DNA from: Membranipora membranacea
Lineage: Eukaryota; Bryozoa; Gymnolaemata; Cheilostomatida; Membraniporidae
Length of the DNA: 64,000 nucleotides
Direction: 5' to 3'
NCBI GenBank assembly: GCA_914767715.1
Contig: OU612071.1
Location: 23,185,681 to 23,249,680, forward strand
Shown here piece after piece: positions 1 to 12,400 of this stretch (within the stretch, counting starts at the first letter, position 1; each line of letters opens with the position of its first letter). Made by a program: the position numbers and the translations under genes. A model generated the notes under the pieces. It was not told where the DNA came from. It made no database searches and saw only the letters and a list, made by a program, of their open reading frames with translations.

Positions 1-649
1 TATACAGGCACTAGCCTCTCATCTCATCTCTACAGTCTAACTATAGGATCTGAAGAACCACAACTGTTTACTGTTTTTTCAAGAAGCTTATAGTTTTTGT
101 TTTACACCATAAGCATATTCAGTGCTTGATTAAAGCCTGTTTCTTTGCTTGCTGAGAATATCTCCAGCAGTGCTAAACACACGCTCAGAAGCAACTGATG
201 TGCGTTGAATGCACATGTAGGGTAGGGCTAGCATGCTGAGGTAGGGGTACCAATGACCATGAGCACTCTACCAATTCAGTGCAGAGTCGTCCATCTTGCA
301 ATCTGCATCTCTCAATAAAAGTCTGATCTCATCACTAGCGATCAGATCGGCTGAAGTAGTTCCTAATCCTGTTGTAAAAAAATTATCCAACAGAGATTTT
401 TTAAAGTTCAATTCAGCAACGGATTGAATGGAATCAATAGAATTTCAGCTAACTGCACATGTTTCTAATTCTCGTCTCACAAGCTAAAACTCCAATAATC
501 TCACCTCTGATCTATGTCATGATAATGTTGCTTTAGCCTGTTGACACACCGGGGGATCGTCTTCCTGAGGCTTTGATCTCTCGAGTAGATTAGAGTAGAG
601 GTTTGACCGGAGATGCTGTCGCGCATGTCTGACTGGTCATAACTTAATG
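1..649. other. No gene seen
   Basis: AT-rich non-coding sequence. I see no convincing open frame, splice-bounded exon or repeat before the inverted-repeat element that starts near position 650. Confidence 0.5.
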
Positions 650-1011
650 GCTGGTGCACATTGTCCCAGATGATACTGGGATGCCATCACAGATGCTTAT
701 CCCAGATCGGCCCAGTCTTATGTTCACATTGTGAAATTCATCCCAGACTAGTAATTAGGTTTTTGTCTGGGATAGCGTTGGGATAATGTTCACATTGTCT
801 GGGATCGTCCAAGATCGACCCAGATGATCCCACATCATCCAAATGACTGGTTCACAGAGCACCCAGATGCAAAATTAGTTTTGGTCTGTCTGGGACAGCA
901 TCGGGAAAGTTTGACGCTTACGATCTTTCCAGATACCATCCCAGACGGACCCAGACAGTCTGGGATTGTGTCATTTTCATGTTCACATTGTCTGGGACAA
1001 TGTGCACCAGC
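650..1011. mobile_element. MITE-like element with perfect 20-bp terminal inverted repeats
   Basis: The left end at 651-670 reads CTGGTGCACATTGTCCCAGA and its exact reverse complement lies at 991-1010. One further G/C pair extends the match to 650 and 1011. Inside, short CCCAGAT and TCTGGGAT blocks and the string GTTCACATTGT recur in both orientations, so the whole 362 bp could fold on itself. No transposase is encoded; the small open frames within are by-products of the repeats. I could not find a target-site duplication next to the ends, so the superfamily is unassigned. It is a non-autonomous DNA transposon by structure only. Confidence 0.75.
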
Positions 1012-1456
1012 TATTCGTTGTCGCCTCAAAAGGCGCTAGCACAGCAGCACATCTCTCAAGTAGATCTAGATCAATCTTCGAGTACTTTCTCAGCATCTCT
1101 TTCTTCTGCAAGAGTGAAAATTCAAATTTTATACTAATGCGTTCATGATCACTCAACATCAACACTAAGTAGTTTTTGTCACTTATCAAATAATTAACTG
1201 CCATGGTGGCCAGTCTTCCTTGTGCTTAGGGTGAAATTCTGTAAATAAGCTTACAATTGTCTTGTCTTGCATACAGCACGTAAAAATACATTTACATGCA
1301 TGTGATATGTGGTTTTAGAGGAAGCAAAGACAGCAGTTGAATACCGATTCCTGAGTAGTAAAGAAATGGGAGGGAGGGGCAGTTTGGATTGATAGATTGA
1401 TCACAATAATATTTTAACAATCAATTACAGCTTTAGTGTTTAATGTCCTACCTTCT

Positions 1457-1482
1457 AATAATAATAATAAAAAATAATAATA
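1457..1482. repeat. (AAT)n microsatellite
   Basis: A short run of AAT triplets with one A-rich interruption. Confidence 0.7.
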
Positions 1483-1549
1483 TGAACTTTATTTCCTATT
1501 CAGTGCCCCTTTCGGGGCAAATGAGAATATGGTTACAAAAAATTTGATG

Positions 1550-1733
1550 ATACATGATACATAACACATGACACATGGCACATGACACATGACACATGAC
1601 ACATGACACATGACACATGACACATGACACATGACACATGACACATGACACATGACACATGACACATGACACATGACACATGACACATGACACATGATAC
1701 ATGATACATAATACATGATACATAATACGACTC
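1550..1733. repeat. 9-bp minisatellite, unit ACACATGAC
   Basis: About twenty head-to-tail copies of a 9-bp unit, nearly identical in the centre (1577-1695) and degenerating to ATACATGAT/ATACATAAT variants at both edges. Because 9 is a multiple of 3, two reverse frames stay open and give Met-Cys-His-Val-Ser-Cys-Val repeats. I take these as artefacts of the array, not as genes. Confidence 0.95.
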
Positions 1734-1735
1734 AT

Positions 1736-4700
1736 CTAATTAGCGCACCCTTGTACAATGTAAGGGTGGGCGCATATTAATCGACCCCTGGGAGCTTATT
1801 ACTTAAAGTGCCATTACCTTATATGTAACAGATACATTGTCGAATCGAGGCCGTGCCCAGTTGTGGTTGTGGTCAACTAACCTGTGAGCAATAACCCTGG
1901 TGAGGGTAGCTATATCAAACCACAAAAATGATAAACCCAATTTCCAGACAGGACATTGCTACATACATAATATGAAGTTGAGACCTGGGAAGATGCAGTC
2001 CTCTGACCCGACTTGACCCTAACAAGAGCCGACCACAGGAACCCAAAAGCCGACCCTTTGACTTGACCCTGAATACAACCTAACTATGGTGCATCTGAGT
2101 CGAGCTGCAAGCACTGTGACACTGAATGGAGGTATGGTGGAGGTATAATGTTCCGAGAGTTACAAATTTTAATAGTTTATCTAATTTCTTGAGCCTTTTC
2201 TTGATTCAGTGCAAGCATACTCTCTACTGAATTCTTCTCCATGTCACGTAACTTCATCACTCCGCTAAAAGAGTGGATAGTCTCCCCGTTGACTTTGCAC
2301 AAAGAAATCAGATTCTCATATGAATAATTGCTTACAGTTGCATACACATGGCGTAAATAGCAATTACAGCTGAAAAATGTTTCCCACATAATCTCTCAAT
2401 CGTTCCCATGTCCTTTATACAATATTTCAGCCCATTATTTTAATGCAAAATGTTTTGCATCAACGTGTTATACTCCCTAGTTGCAGCAACACCGGTCGAT
2501 GCACATCGCCTATGTTCTGTTTTTCTCCAGTGTCTTCATGCATGCTGTTGTTTTACCTGTACCACCTCACATAACACCAACACATTCTGGCCTGCAGCAA
2601 TCGCTAGCCGTATAAGCTCTGTCATCCTTGGTAGCTACTACAATATATATTATATATCATATAGTGTACTCATTTTAATAATAAACCTGTTTGGGGAAAC
2701 TAAGAGACAGATGCGTGACAATTTACCATATAGGAAACTCCTCCTTCATTTTTGATCCATTTTAGACTCAGTTTTATGTCAGAGTGGGTGTCCTAAACCT
2801 GGAGCAAGCACTAGAATTCGCTGAATCAATTGGTAGTTGAATATGCAGGTCAAAGATATAAAGGGATGAAAAGAAGGATACAGTTTAGGCAAAACACTGG
2901 ATCTGGTTGCTAAATAAATCATGTAGTCAAACCATGGCATCAGACTCAACTTCATTTATGCATATGTATATATATGATATATATATATATGATATCCTTA
3001 TAAAGTTAACACAAGAATGCTAGGTAAAGTCTTCACTTATTATATAAAAAAATGGGTGGTAGCATAATCTTTTTTTTCGTGATCTGAAAAAGGTCAACTC
3101 CATGAGTTGGAGTAATGAGGTGCTTGTCATACAAAAGATAAGGACAAGGAGTTCTGCCGAGATGGTTGTTTAAAATTCAATTCTGGAACTTATAAAAAAT
3201 ACTAAGACTACAAGATCTGGAAAAGTAGTACATGATAATAAATTGGAAGTCACGTCAAACAAATAATTTACAGAGACTAGTTTTGTTGAGATCTGAAAAG
3301 TAACACAGTAATATTAAGTAAGGAAAATGGGAGTAAAATAATTTGAGACAGCTGACAAGCCTGACGTGTTGTATGAAAAAATACTCTCTCTGCACATCGA
3401 GACACGGTTTATCAATGTTATTGACTGCATGGGTGCAGGTGATATTGGACACTCTGTCCATGCAAACATCGATCTGTTGCAAAATAAATCCGCCAGTTTT
3501 TGGGATAATTTGTCAGAATGGATAATACTAGTGAGGTTAGCAGTAAGGATCCTATCACATGAATTGATGATTTCTATAAAACATACTGCAGCTACCCAGG
3601 AGCAATATTCACTTCTTGTGGCATCACATGGATCATGTTTTGTCCTACAGTATTCACCAATATAGCCTGTCTCGCACCTACACTCTTAGATTCCTTGATT
3701 GAGCTTTAAAACACAGGTCTGTTCCAAGCATTGTATTTTCCCATATGATATGAATCTAAAATTAAATTGTAGCAACTTTTATGACATTCTACAGAGTCGG
3801 TGATATATCATCCGCCAATTATCACAATTGTTAAGACTAAATACATGAAGCATATCACATTTCTATTTTCTGGGCTTTAAATCTCACCGTTTGGTTGAAC
3901 CAAATCCATATCATAAGTCGGATTTTGGAGTGGCTCCCTAGGCAAAACTCTGCAGGAAAAGCTGTGTTTAGCACAGGTATGTCAATAAAATATACTCCGA
4001 CTGTGTGTGTGATAGATAAGTGACAATTCTCATCATACGATTTAAGCCGCATAAACTCATATCGTAAGTCGAATTGTGGAGCGGAAGGTTATACAAATGA
4101 AACTGTGAAATAACATGCTAGTACATATCCGGCGACATACCCATACGATATGTTGTCTGTAGCCTGTCTACTAGCACCCAAACGTTATAATGTACACCAA
4201 TGAGAAAATTCAATTCATTGTTATATCCTTTGAAACTAATTTCTTTTGTCAAATTCTGTAAGGTGCCATGTAAAAGACTTGTCCTATTTCCTTAAAATGC
4301 AGTTGGATAATATTTTTATCATATACTTAAAGCCCCAAAGTATTGCCCGCATGAAAAGATTGTCATTTTTTTCAACTGCTTGAAATAGCTTGATCTACAT
4401 ATAGCTCACATTTTCTCACCCTTTTCCATCCTCAGCTTGCCAAAAAGTGATAGCTACCAACAAGTCAATATCAAACCAGCAAAACTAAACTCAAGCTAAC
4501 AGTTACTATTTAAGAGTGTCGGGTATCATGATATAAGTCAGAGCACAGAAACTCAACTACCGGGTTTTTCAAGTATTTGCGTAACATTCTTTTGTTCAAA
4601 CACATGCCAACCTTCTGAAACGTTAGTTGTACGTATCTTCCTACGAACAACTCTGAAGGAATTGACTGTCCTTTTCTTGATCCAGCTCTTCTCATACAGC

Positions 4701-6263
4701 CTAAGTGCTACAGCTGACCTTGCTATGGTCTTCAGCCAGGAAAAGGACCTCTGGCTGCAGAGCTCTTCATCATGTGGATGAAATCCCTAGTATCACAGTC
4801 ACTTCTGTAGGCGCAGCGTAATAGCCTCCTTTATCTTCATGGAAACCAATGAGAATCCGATACAATGAAATCAAAAGGATACGCCTGGTATTTCTAATCC
4901 CTGGTCCATAAACCCCCCCCCCCCCCTCATGTATCACCAATCTGATGAGATGGAATACTGCATTTTGAAATATCTACATACACATTGAGTTGTACAACTG
5001 GAATACTTTCACATTTATGCTGATTACAAATCGAAATCCCACCATGAGTGAAACTATACAAGTACAGAATGCGCAATGATTATTTTGTGAGCACAACATT
5101 TTGAGTTGTAAGAAGATGAAGTATTAGAATCAAAACCAAAAAACTCCAGTAAAACAGCAGCTCTGTATGGTATTGCCGCCTATGTGAGGACTGGTCCTTA
5201 TGGCAGATTTGTTAGTACTAATTTTAATATCGGTATTGGTATTGGCATCTAGTTTTCTGGATAGTTGGGCCTGTGTCAGCATTGCCGCTTTAGTCATACT
5301 TTTAAATTAGAAGTAGGTTTGGTGATTAGAGCTCCCACTAAAAGAGGCCCCTGATCATCAAGAAATAGATTTCCACAATGCCGCTGTTAGCGTTGTCTCG
5401 TTGTCTTGCACAACTGATATTTTGACAACATCTATGATTCTGCTAAGGAGCTCTGTTAATTCGCTTATGGAACATAATGCATCGTACGAGGTCTGGAATG
5501 TAGAGAGTCTTTAGGTTTCTTAATGAATTGTTTATAATAGGAATGTGCTTGCTCTAGTTTCTTCAATATCTCATCAGTTGCAGAGTCCATAGATAGGTTG
5601 TCTATAAATATAGATACTATTTTCAACAAATAGGACTGTATTGAATATCAGCATGAGAATCGAAATAAAAAAATCAATAGGCTTATGGAAAGACAGAATG
5701 CAACATCTACATTTGAAGTTATAAGTTTTAAAACAGAATATTATATTAATGGTATAGCGACAATTGAATCGATAAATTTTACAAAAGGTTTGCTGTTTGT
5801 GTCTGTACTTGTGAGGCGGGTGGGACAACTCTCATGTTCAGATTCCTATTTTCTATAATTATTTCTGCAGCTTTGGCCTCTTTTTTGTCATTTCATCATG
5901 ATATCATTGATCCCTTGATATCATTCAACAAATGAGAGATATATCTCATAGGGGTTGGATACTATAAGGGTAAAGGTTCTAGCTAACATAACAGCATCAG
6001 TATGACATGACATAAGCTCCGAATATTCGGGCCCATTATAACCATATATGCCCCCCCTTATTTTAAAACACGTTGACTTAAAAAGCTGCAAAATACATCG
6101 CGACCAATGTGCATTAATTTTATTTTTTTTGGAATCATATATTGGAATATCGCACTGTGCTCTATACACCATGTACCAGGACATGATTCATCCCCATTTG
6201 TACAGTAAATAGAAGACATTAAGTCTATTTACTGGAATAGTTCAACTAAGTTGGCAGGCTACA
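1736..6263. other. Long non-coding stretch
   Basis: No coding region is supported here. The open frames are short, have no recognisable domains and do not chain into exons. It contains an AT dinucleotide patch at about 2961-2995 and a C homopolymer at 4913-4926. Confidence 0.5.
4913..4926. repeat. C14 homopolymer
   Basis: Fourteen consecutive C residues in otherwise AT-rich sequence. Confidence 0.9.
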
Positions 6264-6803
6264 ATGTTATCAAACAAGATTGGAGACTACTGGAAACCAT
6301 TAGGGATTGTAAGCAATAATTTAAGCAAACTATACAAAACGATTTCTATCATACAATCGACTACCAAGCAATCCCACAAAAATTGGCATAAAACCTATTT
6401 ACACACAGTACTCTCTGTAAAATGTTATAATGTTTTCACCTTCCAACTGCGCCTGTATTTTATGTGAATACAAGCATTGATACAAATAAGATTGTCTCCG
6501 AATAGGAAGAAACCTAAATGGACTATAGCTGATTTTAACCACAAACATAATTCAAGCTTTGAGTACCATCTGTCTCCCAGATTTGGTATTGAGTGTTATC
6601 AGAGATCTCCTGCTCCATATCTGTGGTGCCCAAAAATTGAAAATAAAATAAAAATATCCCTTGATGAACCAATTAAACAATTAACAGTGTGGTATCCTCC
6701 AGAGGTACAATTTCGTAAGAAATCTTTTAAAGCTATAATCATATTCTGTGATTTTAAGCATATGCCAAATATCGACAGTATAGTCAAATCTAAGGACCGA
6801 TAA
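6264..6803 (+). CDS. Two adjacent unrecognised open frames
   Basis: Two open frames lie side by side on the plus strand: 67 codons (6264-6467) and 108 codons (6477-6803). The second has a fairly balanced composition, unlike most chance frames here, with an aromatic and proline-bearing core (YLWCPK, VWYPPE). I do not recognise a family, signal peptide or transmembrane segment. There is no clear start context or splice evidence. It could be a relic exon or chance; I lean towards chance. Confidence 0.15.
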
Positions 6804-7542
6804 GTGCAATACCAAAATCTGCAATATGCTCTTGCTTATACAGCAAATTGCTAATAACTAATGCGATAGCTGATAATGACTCCGGGAGAAAAAAGTTGAT
6901 GATTGCAAAGATATGATTTTCGTTTTCATGGTAATGAATAAAGTGTCCTGCAAAAGTTTATAAGTTGAGAAAGCTTAGTGCTTAGCTAAGGAGGTAACTT
7001 TGCCCGCGTAACTAGGAGTTGTCTCCTAGTGGAATGGAGGGAATAACTCAATGACAATGTAATGACCATTTGAAAGGTTTGCATGAGATGTGACATTTTA
7101 TTGATACATTTTTTTTCCTTGCTTCCCTAAGGGTAAGCATATAGGTGACCATTATAAGATGAAGTTTGTTGCACACTCACATTTATTTTAGACACACTAG
7201 TTTCTTTAGTCTCAAGTTTGTCCACCGTGCTGTGGGGTCCTTGACTAAGATTAATGGTGTGCCAGTACGAAATCAGGAATGGACGCTGGACATTTCCTGA
7301 CTGTGGTTGTAATGATAACGGAGCACTAATGCAAATACTTCTCTGGTAGAACGAAGCCTACATTTGTATCAAAAGGTCTGTCCTGATAAATAATATGCAA
7401 AAATATATGCAGTGATATTAGCATAAACTTGACTTGCTGCGCCCAACAAAGCTTGTCAACACAGGCTAACCTTGGACATTCCTGGATCGCATTCCATTAT
7501 CGCTAAACCCTGTTAGCTTTGATGTACGAGGTTCAGGGTTTT

Positions 7543-8046
7543 GTGGAAACTAGGGCTGTGCAAGATTAAGGAAAATTAATCTTAATCATACCATGTTCAG
7601 TTATTCTGTGATTACTTTTACTTTTAATCTTCCCATCTGTTTGATTACAGGACCACTCACCAAAGAAGAAATCAAGCAATAACAATATATTTTTTTATAG
7701 ATATGGACTTATGATGGGCTTTCCTCTCAAATACGAAACTTTTGTTGAGTGATTGAGAAATGACTTTATAGCTACATTTAAATGTAATCACCTTTAGTTC
7801 TGTTTTTGGAAAATTTGACCAGACTTTTAAACCTTTTTCTTACAATCAGCATAGTCCTATACTTTTCATCTCGATATTGCATGTACTCATAGGCCTAAAC
7901 AGCTAACAAAGTGAGAAGAAAAATGAAAAGAAAAAAAATTTTTTTGAGTTTAAAATTAATCTTTCAGTTAATCAGATTAATCTCAATATGGATTAATCGC
8001 GTAAATCTCCTGAATAACGCAATTATTTCCCAGCCTTAGTGGAAAC
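7543..8046. mobile_element. hAT-type MITE with 8-bp target-site duplication
   Basis: The 8-bp sequence GTGGAAAC occurs at 7543-7550 and again at 8039-8046. Between them, the element (7551-8038) begins TAGGGCTGTGC and ends in CAGCCTTA, so imperfect inverted termini TA(G/A)GGCTG meet the duplication exactly. An 8-bp duplication with TAGGGCTG-type ends is typical of the hAT superfamily. The 488-bp body has no transposase frame. It is very AT-rich, and its subterminal parts repeat GATTAA/TTAATC motifs in both orientations, as hAT subterminal binding arrays often do. Confidence 0.85.
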
Positions 8047-9275
8047 CTATTCTATTTCACTGGTTCTTTCGACATGACATTCGTACATCATTCAAAAGTC
8101 AGGATGCAAAAGTTAATTCTGTAAATACAGTTCTAAGGCTCTACCTGTTCACTTCCGGTGGTTACCTATCCATAGTGAAGACTACATAAGTGTGGCATGT
8201 AGATGCCGCACTTAATGATGAGGGGTGTTTAATCTCCCGGATCGGAGCAGGCAAGCAGTTCCAAGCGTCAGATACTTGATATTTCGGCTGGCGATGGCTA
8301 CATGCAGGTACAAATTTGGATTGAGGGAGATATAGCTTGGAATTTCGAGTGTAGGGTTGGAAAGGTTGAGGAGAACTGTGATAGAGAGAATGAGCAACAT
8401 GGCAGATTTGAGGGGCATGGAAATGAGGGACAGGTAGAATTTTTTGCTCTTTTAAAAAAAAAGTATAACAGTATGCTCATCAATGGGAGGGATGGTTTAT
8501 TGAAAACATTTATCCCTAATCTCTTTTGGAGGATAATGATTTCACCAACGTACGTTTGGACACATCGCTTTAAGGTTCTATGCAATACAATGCGTGCTGG
8601 TGCATTTCAGCAGATTTACCAACGTTGAATTAGAAATTGTCTTTGAAAAAATACATGTGATACTAACTTATACTTATATTAACAGAATATTTGTACACTA
8701 ATCGCTGCGGGTCAAATAATTGCCCACTAGGGCACTGGCCGCGAATACAGGCGTATCACCATTTGGGAGTCATCCACATATCCCCGAACCATGTACTTTC
8801 TCATTGTCATTCAGCTTACTTTCATGACCATTTATAATCAGAGTACTAGCATGAGACACGATTTCTGATTATTACAAAATTTTATTTTGAAACTGTAGTG
8901 AATAATTGCTTTGTCCAACAGATCTCAACAATACTTTGTAATTAACATACACTTTGCTTTTATTGGAACTACTGCACTCTATGGAATATACCATAAAATG
9001 TACATATAAATCTTACGTATCTTTTTGAAACAAGAAACAAACTCGGGGATGAAAGGAAGTAAACGGATAAGCTGACCACCTAATGGTCGGCTGATTTGGT
9101 ATCTCCACACTCCATTATATATACCCACTCCTCAATTTAATATGACTTTGGTGCTATCCAGTGTTTTGATGTAGGCAGCATCACCTGATGGGTGTAAAAA
9201 TGAAATGTTACAGTATATCCCATAGGCAGAAAAATCGATAATGGGAATACATTCTAGGTCTAGCTGCACATTTAG
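8047..9275. other. No supported gene; possible 3' flank of the minus-strand gene
   Basis: Overlapping open frames occur on both strands at 8212-8628, but none shows a domain I recognise. On the minus strand an AATAAA sequence lies near 8881-8888. It is a possible polyadenylation signal for the gene whose last exon may end at 9276, though about 400 bp away. Confidence 0.35.
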
Positions 9276-9452
9276 CTAATTTAAGCTGCTGCTTGGCGGG
9301 CTCAAATTGTTCACAGAATTGGAGGGATACACATCACTTCTTTTGTATGCGTAAGTATGGTGACTAGTCCCACCTTGCCTCTCTTGCGCCCTGATAGTTC
9401 CTCCCATATTCTCCTCAACCGATTTAACCGGAAAGTTTTTACTATTCGCTGG
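9276..9452 (-). CDS. Unknown gene, candidate terminal exon
   Basis: A frame open from an acceptor-like CATTCTAAG|CCAGCG at 9453/9452 to a TAG at 9276-9278, 58 codons, again phase 0. It is rich in Ser, Asn, Pro and Gly, like a flexible C-terminal tail. The acceptor lies inside a short interspersed motif that also occurs near 11.03 and 11.20 kb, so the link to the upstream exons is tentative. Confidence 0.3.
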   Translation of the reverse strand, partial: PANSKNFPVKSVEENMGGTIRAQERQGGTSHHTYAYKRSDVYPSNSVNNLSPPSSSLN

Positions 9453-12400
9453 CTTAGAATGCAAACGTCCTAAATGATGCAATGCAAACTTTCGGTTATA
9501 GCACATTTAAAAAATGGCTGTGGATATCATATTACAGAATTATTGTGATTCAATGATTGTACAAAGTAACAGCCTACCAAATGCTATTGTTTTCATAGGT
9601 CTTTGAAGTTATCACACCTTTTACCTACAATAGAACCAGGAAACAATGTTATCAGTTAGGACGATTGTTCTTAAACAAGCAAGATATTTTGAGAATGTAA
9701 ATGTCCTAAATGCCCTAATCATGAGAATATTTGACTTTTGACCTGTTTATTTGAGGTTTATAAAGGGGTGTAAAAGAAGTAAATTGGATGATTTATTTAT
9801 CAAATGATACGCTATGATCAACTTATCATTTTTTGACAATCACTCCAGAAAAAGTCAATACTATCATGAATGGGAATTGCGTTTTAAATCTATAATTCAA
9901 TAATCCCCTTCATGATCACGTCATCTATATCATCCCAACAGATGAACCTTATTTTTAACTCACTTTCTTAACACTTATTTACTTGTCAAGCCGATTTTCT
10001 TTGGCCTTTTCTGCGCCCCTTTTTGTTGTTGAGCATGCACCTTGAAAATTTGTGGCTACGTTCCATCTCAAGACCAGAAACATCTTATCTATAGTATCCT
10101 GAAAGTAGCGCAGCTGTTTGATTGGTGTGTGTTTAAATTTCTGGTAGTTGCGTACATCACCATATTATTCATAATTGAAAAACTCTCTGATCTCATAATA
10201 TGGAAAAAAATTCCATTAAAGAGTTATATGAGCTTCAGTTCTCTGGCAGCTGTCCTTCGGTGAAGCAGTGCATGTAATCCATATCAGTGATTGAGCTTTG
10301 ACCAGGCGCCCATATACGCTGTGTGATGGTCAGTATTGCAGTTTAAAGTTGCAACGCGTAGCACATGTGAGAATTGTGATTATACAAGGCAGTGGTCTTT
10401 AACTCTTTGGTGTTATACACAATTTGGTCTAAAGTATTAGTTGGGGTTAGGCGTGCAGCTGACCTGCATAGGAACTCACAGCATTCTTTGTCTAGTGACT
10501 TGACTGAGATGTTCTATCAAGTGACAGTATTTCCATCCTTTCACAATCTCATCACTTTGGTTTTCAGACACTAACCGTTTCTTGTACACATTATACATAA
10601 TTTATGAGAGATTGTGAGACCCCTTTGACATTAAATCCTACCGTTGCTTTTCCCAAAGAGTTCGGCTTACAGTATGGGGAACTCTTTGGATGATTCCGAA
10701 CTAGCTAAACTTCACACTCTGGTAGCTTTTATGATTACACAGTCTGGGCAGTTCACGGTCACCATTTTGCAATAATTACTGAATGATTTTTAGACATTCA
10801 TTTGAATAATATCTGTTTGTTAGCCGCAGAGGTTAAAAATATGGTCTTCCATTTCAAAAAGAATAAAAAATAGCTAACTTTTGTACATCATGGGAAGCAA
10901 ATTCACATCAAACCTCACAGCCAGGCCATTTTCTTATTCCAATCTACTTTAAAATTTGTGCTCAATGGCTTCTCACAACCTTTTTCATTGGATCATTGTT
11001 TACATAAGGCTTAGAGTGATTGGATAATCATTTAGGACGTTTGCATTCTAAATTTTAGTTGAGAAGGGTAATGAGATAGGATCTTTACACGTTGATAAAA
11101 GCTAAATTATTTAAGCAAATTAACTCAAACAAAGACCAAACTGTGAAATAAGCTCCAATTTCACCAAAACTTCACAAACATGAATTTTGAAATTTTTATC
11201 ATTTAGGACATTTGCATTCTAGGGCAGCATATTACTATTACTATTACTATTAATAGTAATATTAATATTAATATTAATATTAATAATACTATTACTATTA
11301 CTATTACTATTAGATTTCAGCCAAGTCAGCTCCCTGTCAAGACCCTCCTGATAGGATTCCTCCGTTCCGGATTCAGCAGACTAGTGTATCCTCAAAAGAG
11401 AAGTGTTACATCTTACCATTCATTATCATAACTACGCTATTATTCATGACTACATAGAGGAGTACCTTTGATTTCTCCTAGATTTTGCCAAACTTTTCGC
11501 TTTACTTATGTAAGCTTACCTGTATGTCCATAAGTTTTGCAGATGGACCAGTTGGACATGAAGGATTATGCGCCAACCCGTCCTTCTGCTCTAAGCTTCC
11601 TAGCTGATATTATGTCAGCATATACAGCTTTGGTGGGAGAAGTGCTTTTCACTGAGTTGATCTGGTAAATTAGATTCCATACAAATGAAATGTTCTTTCG
11701 CACATTCATCATATACATACATTATAAACACATTGTCTAGTCCATGGAACACCAAGAGAATCGGGCTTGACTCATGCTTGCTATCCCGATACTGCCACCA
11801 TGTGAAGCCCATACTGGATGCAGGCACTGACCGGCTTTATGCGAGATCCCCCATAATGCTTTGACTAGATAAAAGCATTACAACACAGAGAGCTGAATTT
11901 CAGTCAGTCAGCCTTCAAAGGCGACCTTGACCTATCTATTCCTTTTTAAAGTCACTAATTGAGTCACAATATAGCCAATGCATGTTAGCATCACACTTAA
12001 AATCTTAAAACTTATTAACTCCGCCAGACCCTGATGATTGACCTGATACTGGTAGCATAACCCTCTGAGAGTCACTTGTCAATTATGGTTGACAAACACA
12101 GAAATGCCAAGATAAAATTTTCGTATTAGCAGGGAGAACATGACTCTAACACCTCTGAACAACAGTTGCATGAGCAACCATTCACAAAGACTAACATGCA
12201 AATATCTGCTGTTTTAGGTTCTTCAAGTGTTTTATACATTGCAGTTTTAATCCTACCTCGACAGTCTCTGTTGTACATTTTGCTACTTCAGTTTTCGCGT
12301 CCTTTTCTTCGATTAAAGGATCACACCGTTCAAGAATTACACTTTGCACGGTTGTACAGCCACCCACCTGTGTGGACTAAAATAAGAGCGCAACACTGAA

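Noticed and set aside
1550-1733. CRISPR-like array
   Set aside because: Contiguous 9-bp units without spacers in an animal genome; a minisatellite.
1489-1735. Two cysteine/histidine-rich reverse frames
   Set aside because: They are translations of the 9-bp minisatellite and have no independent support.
8212-8628. Overlapping frames on both strands as a LINE or host exon
   Set aside because: No motif in any frame could be matched to a known family.
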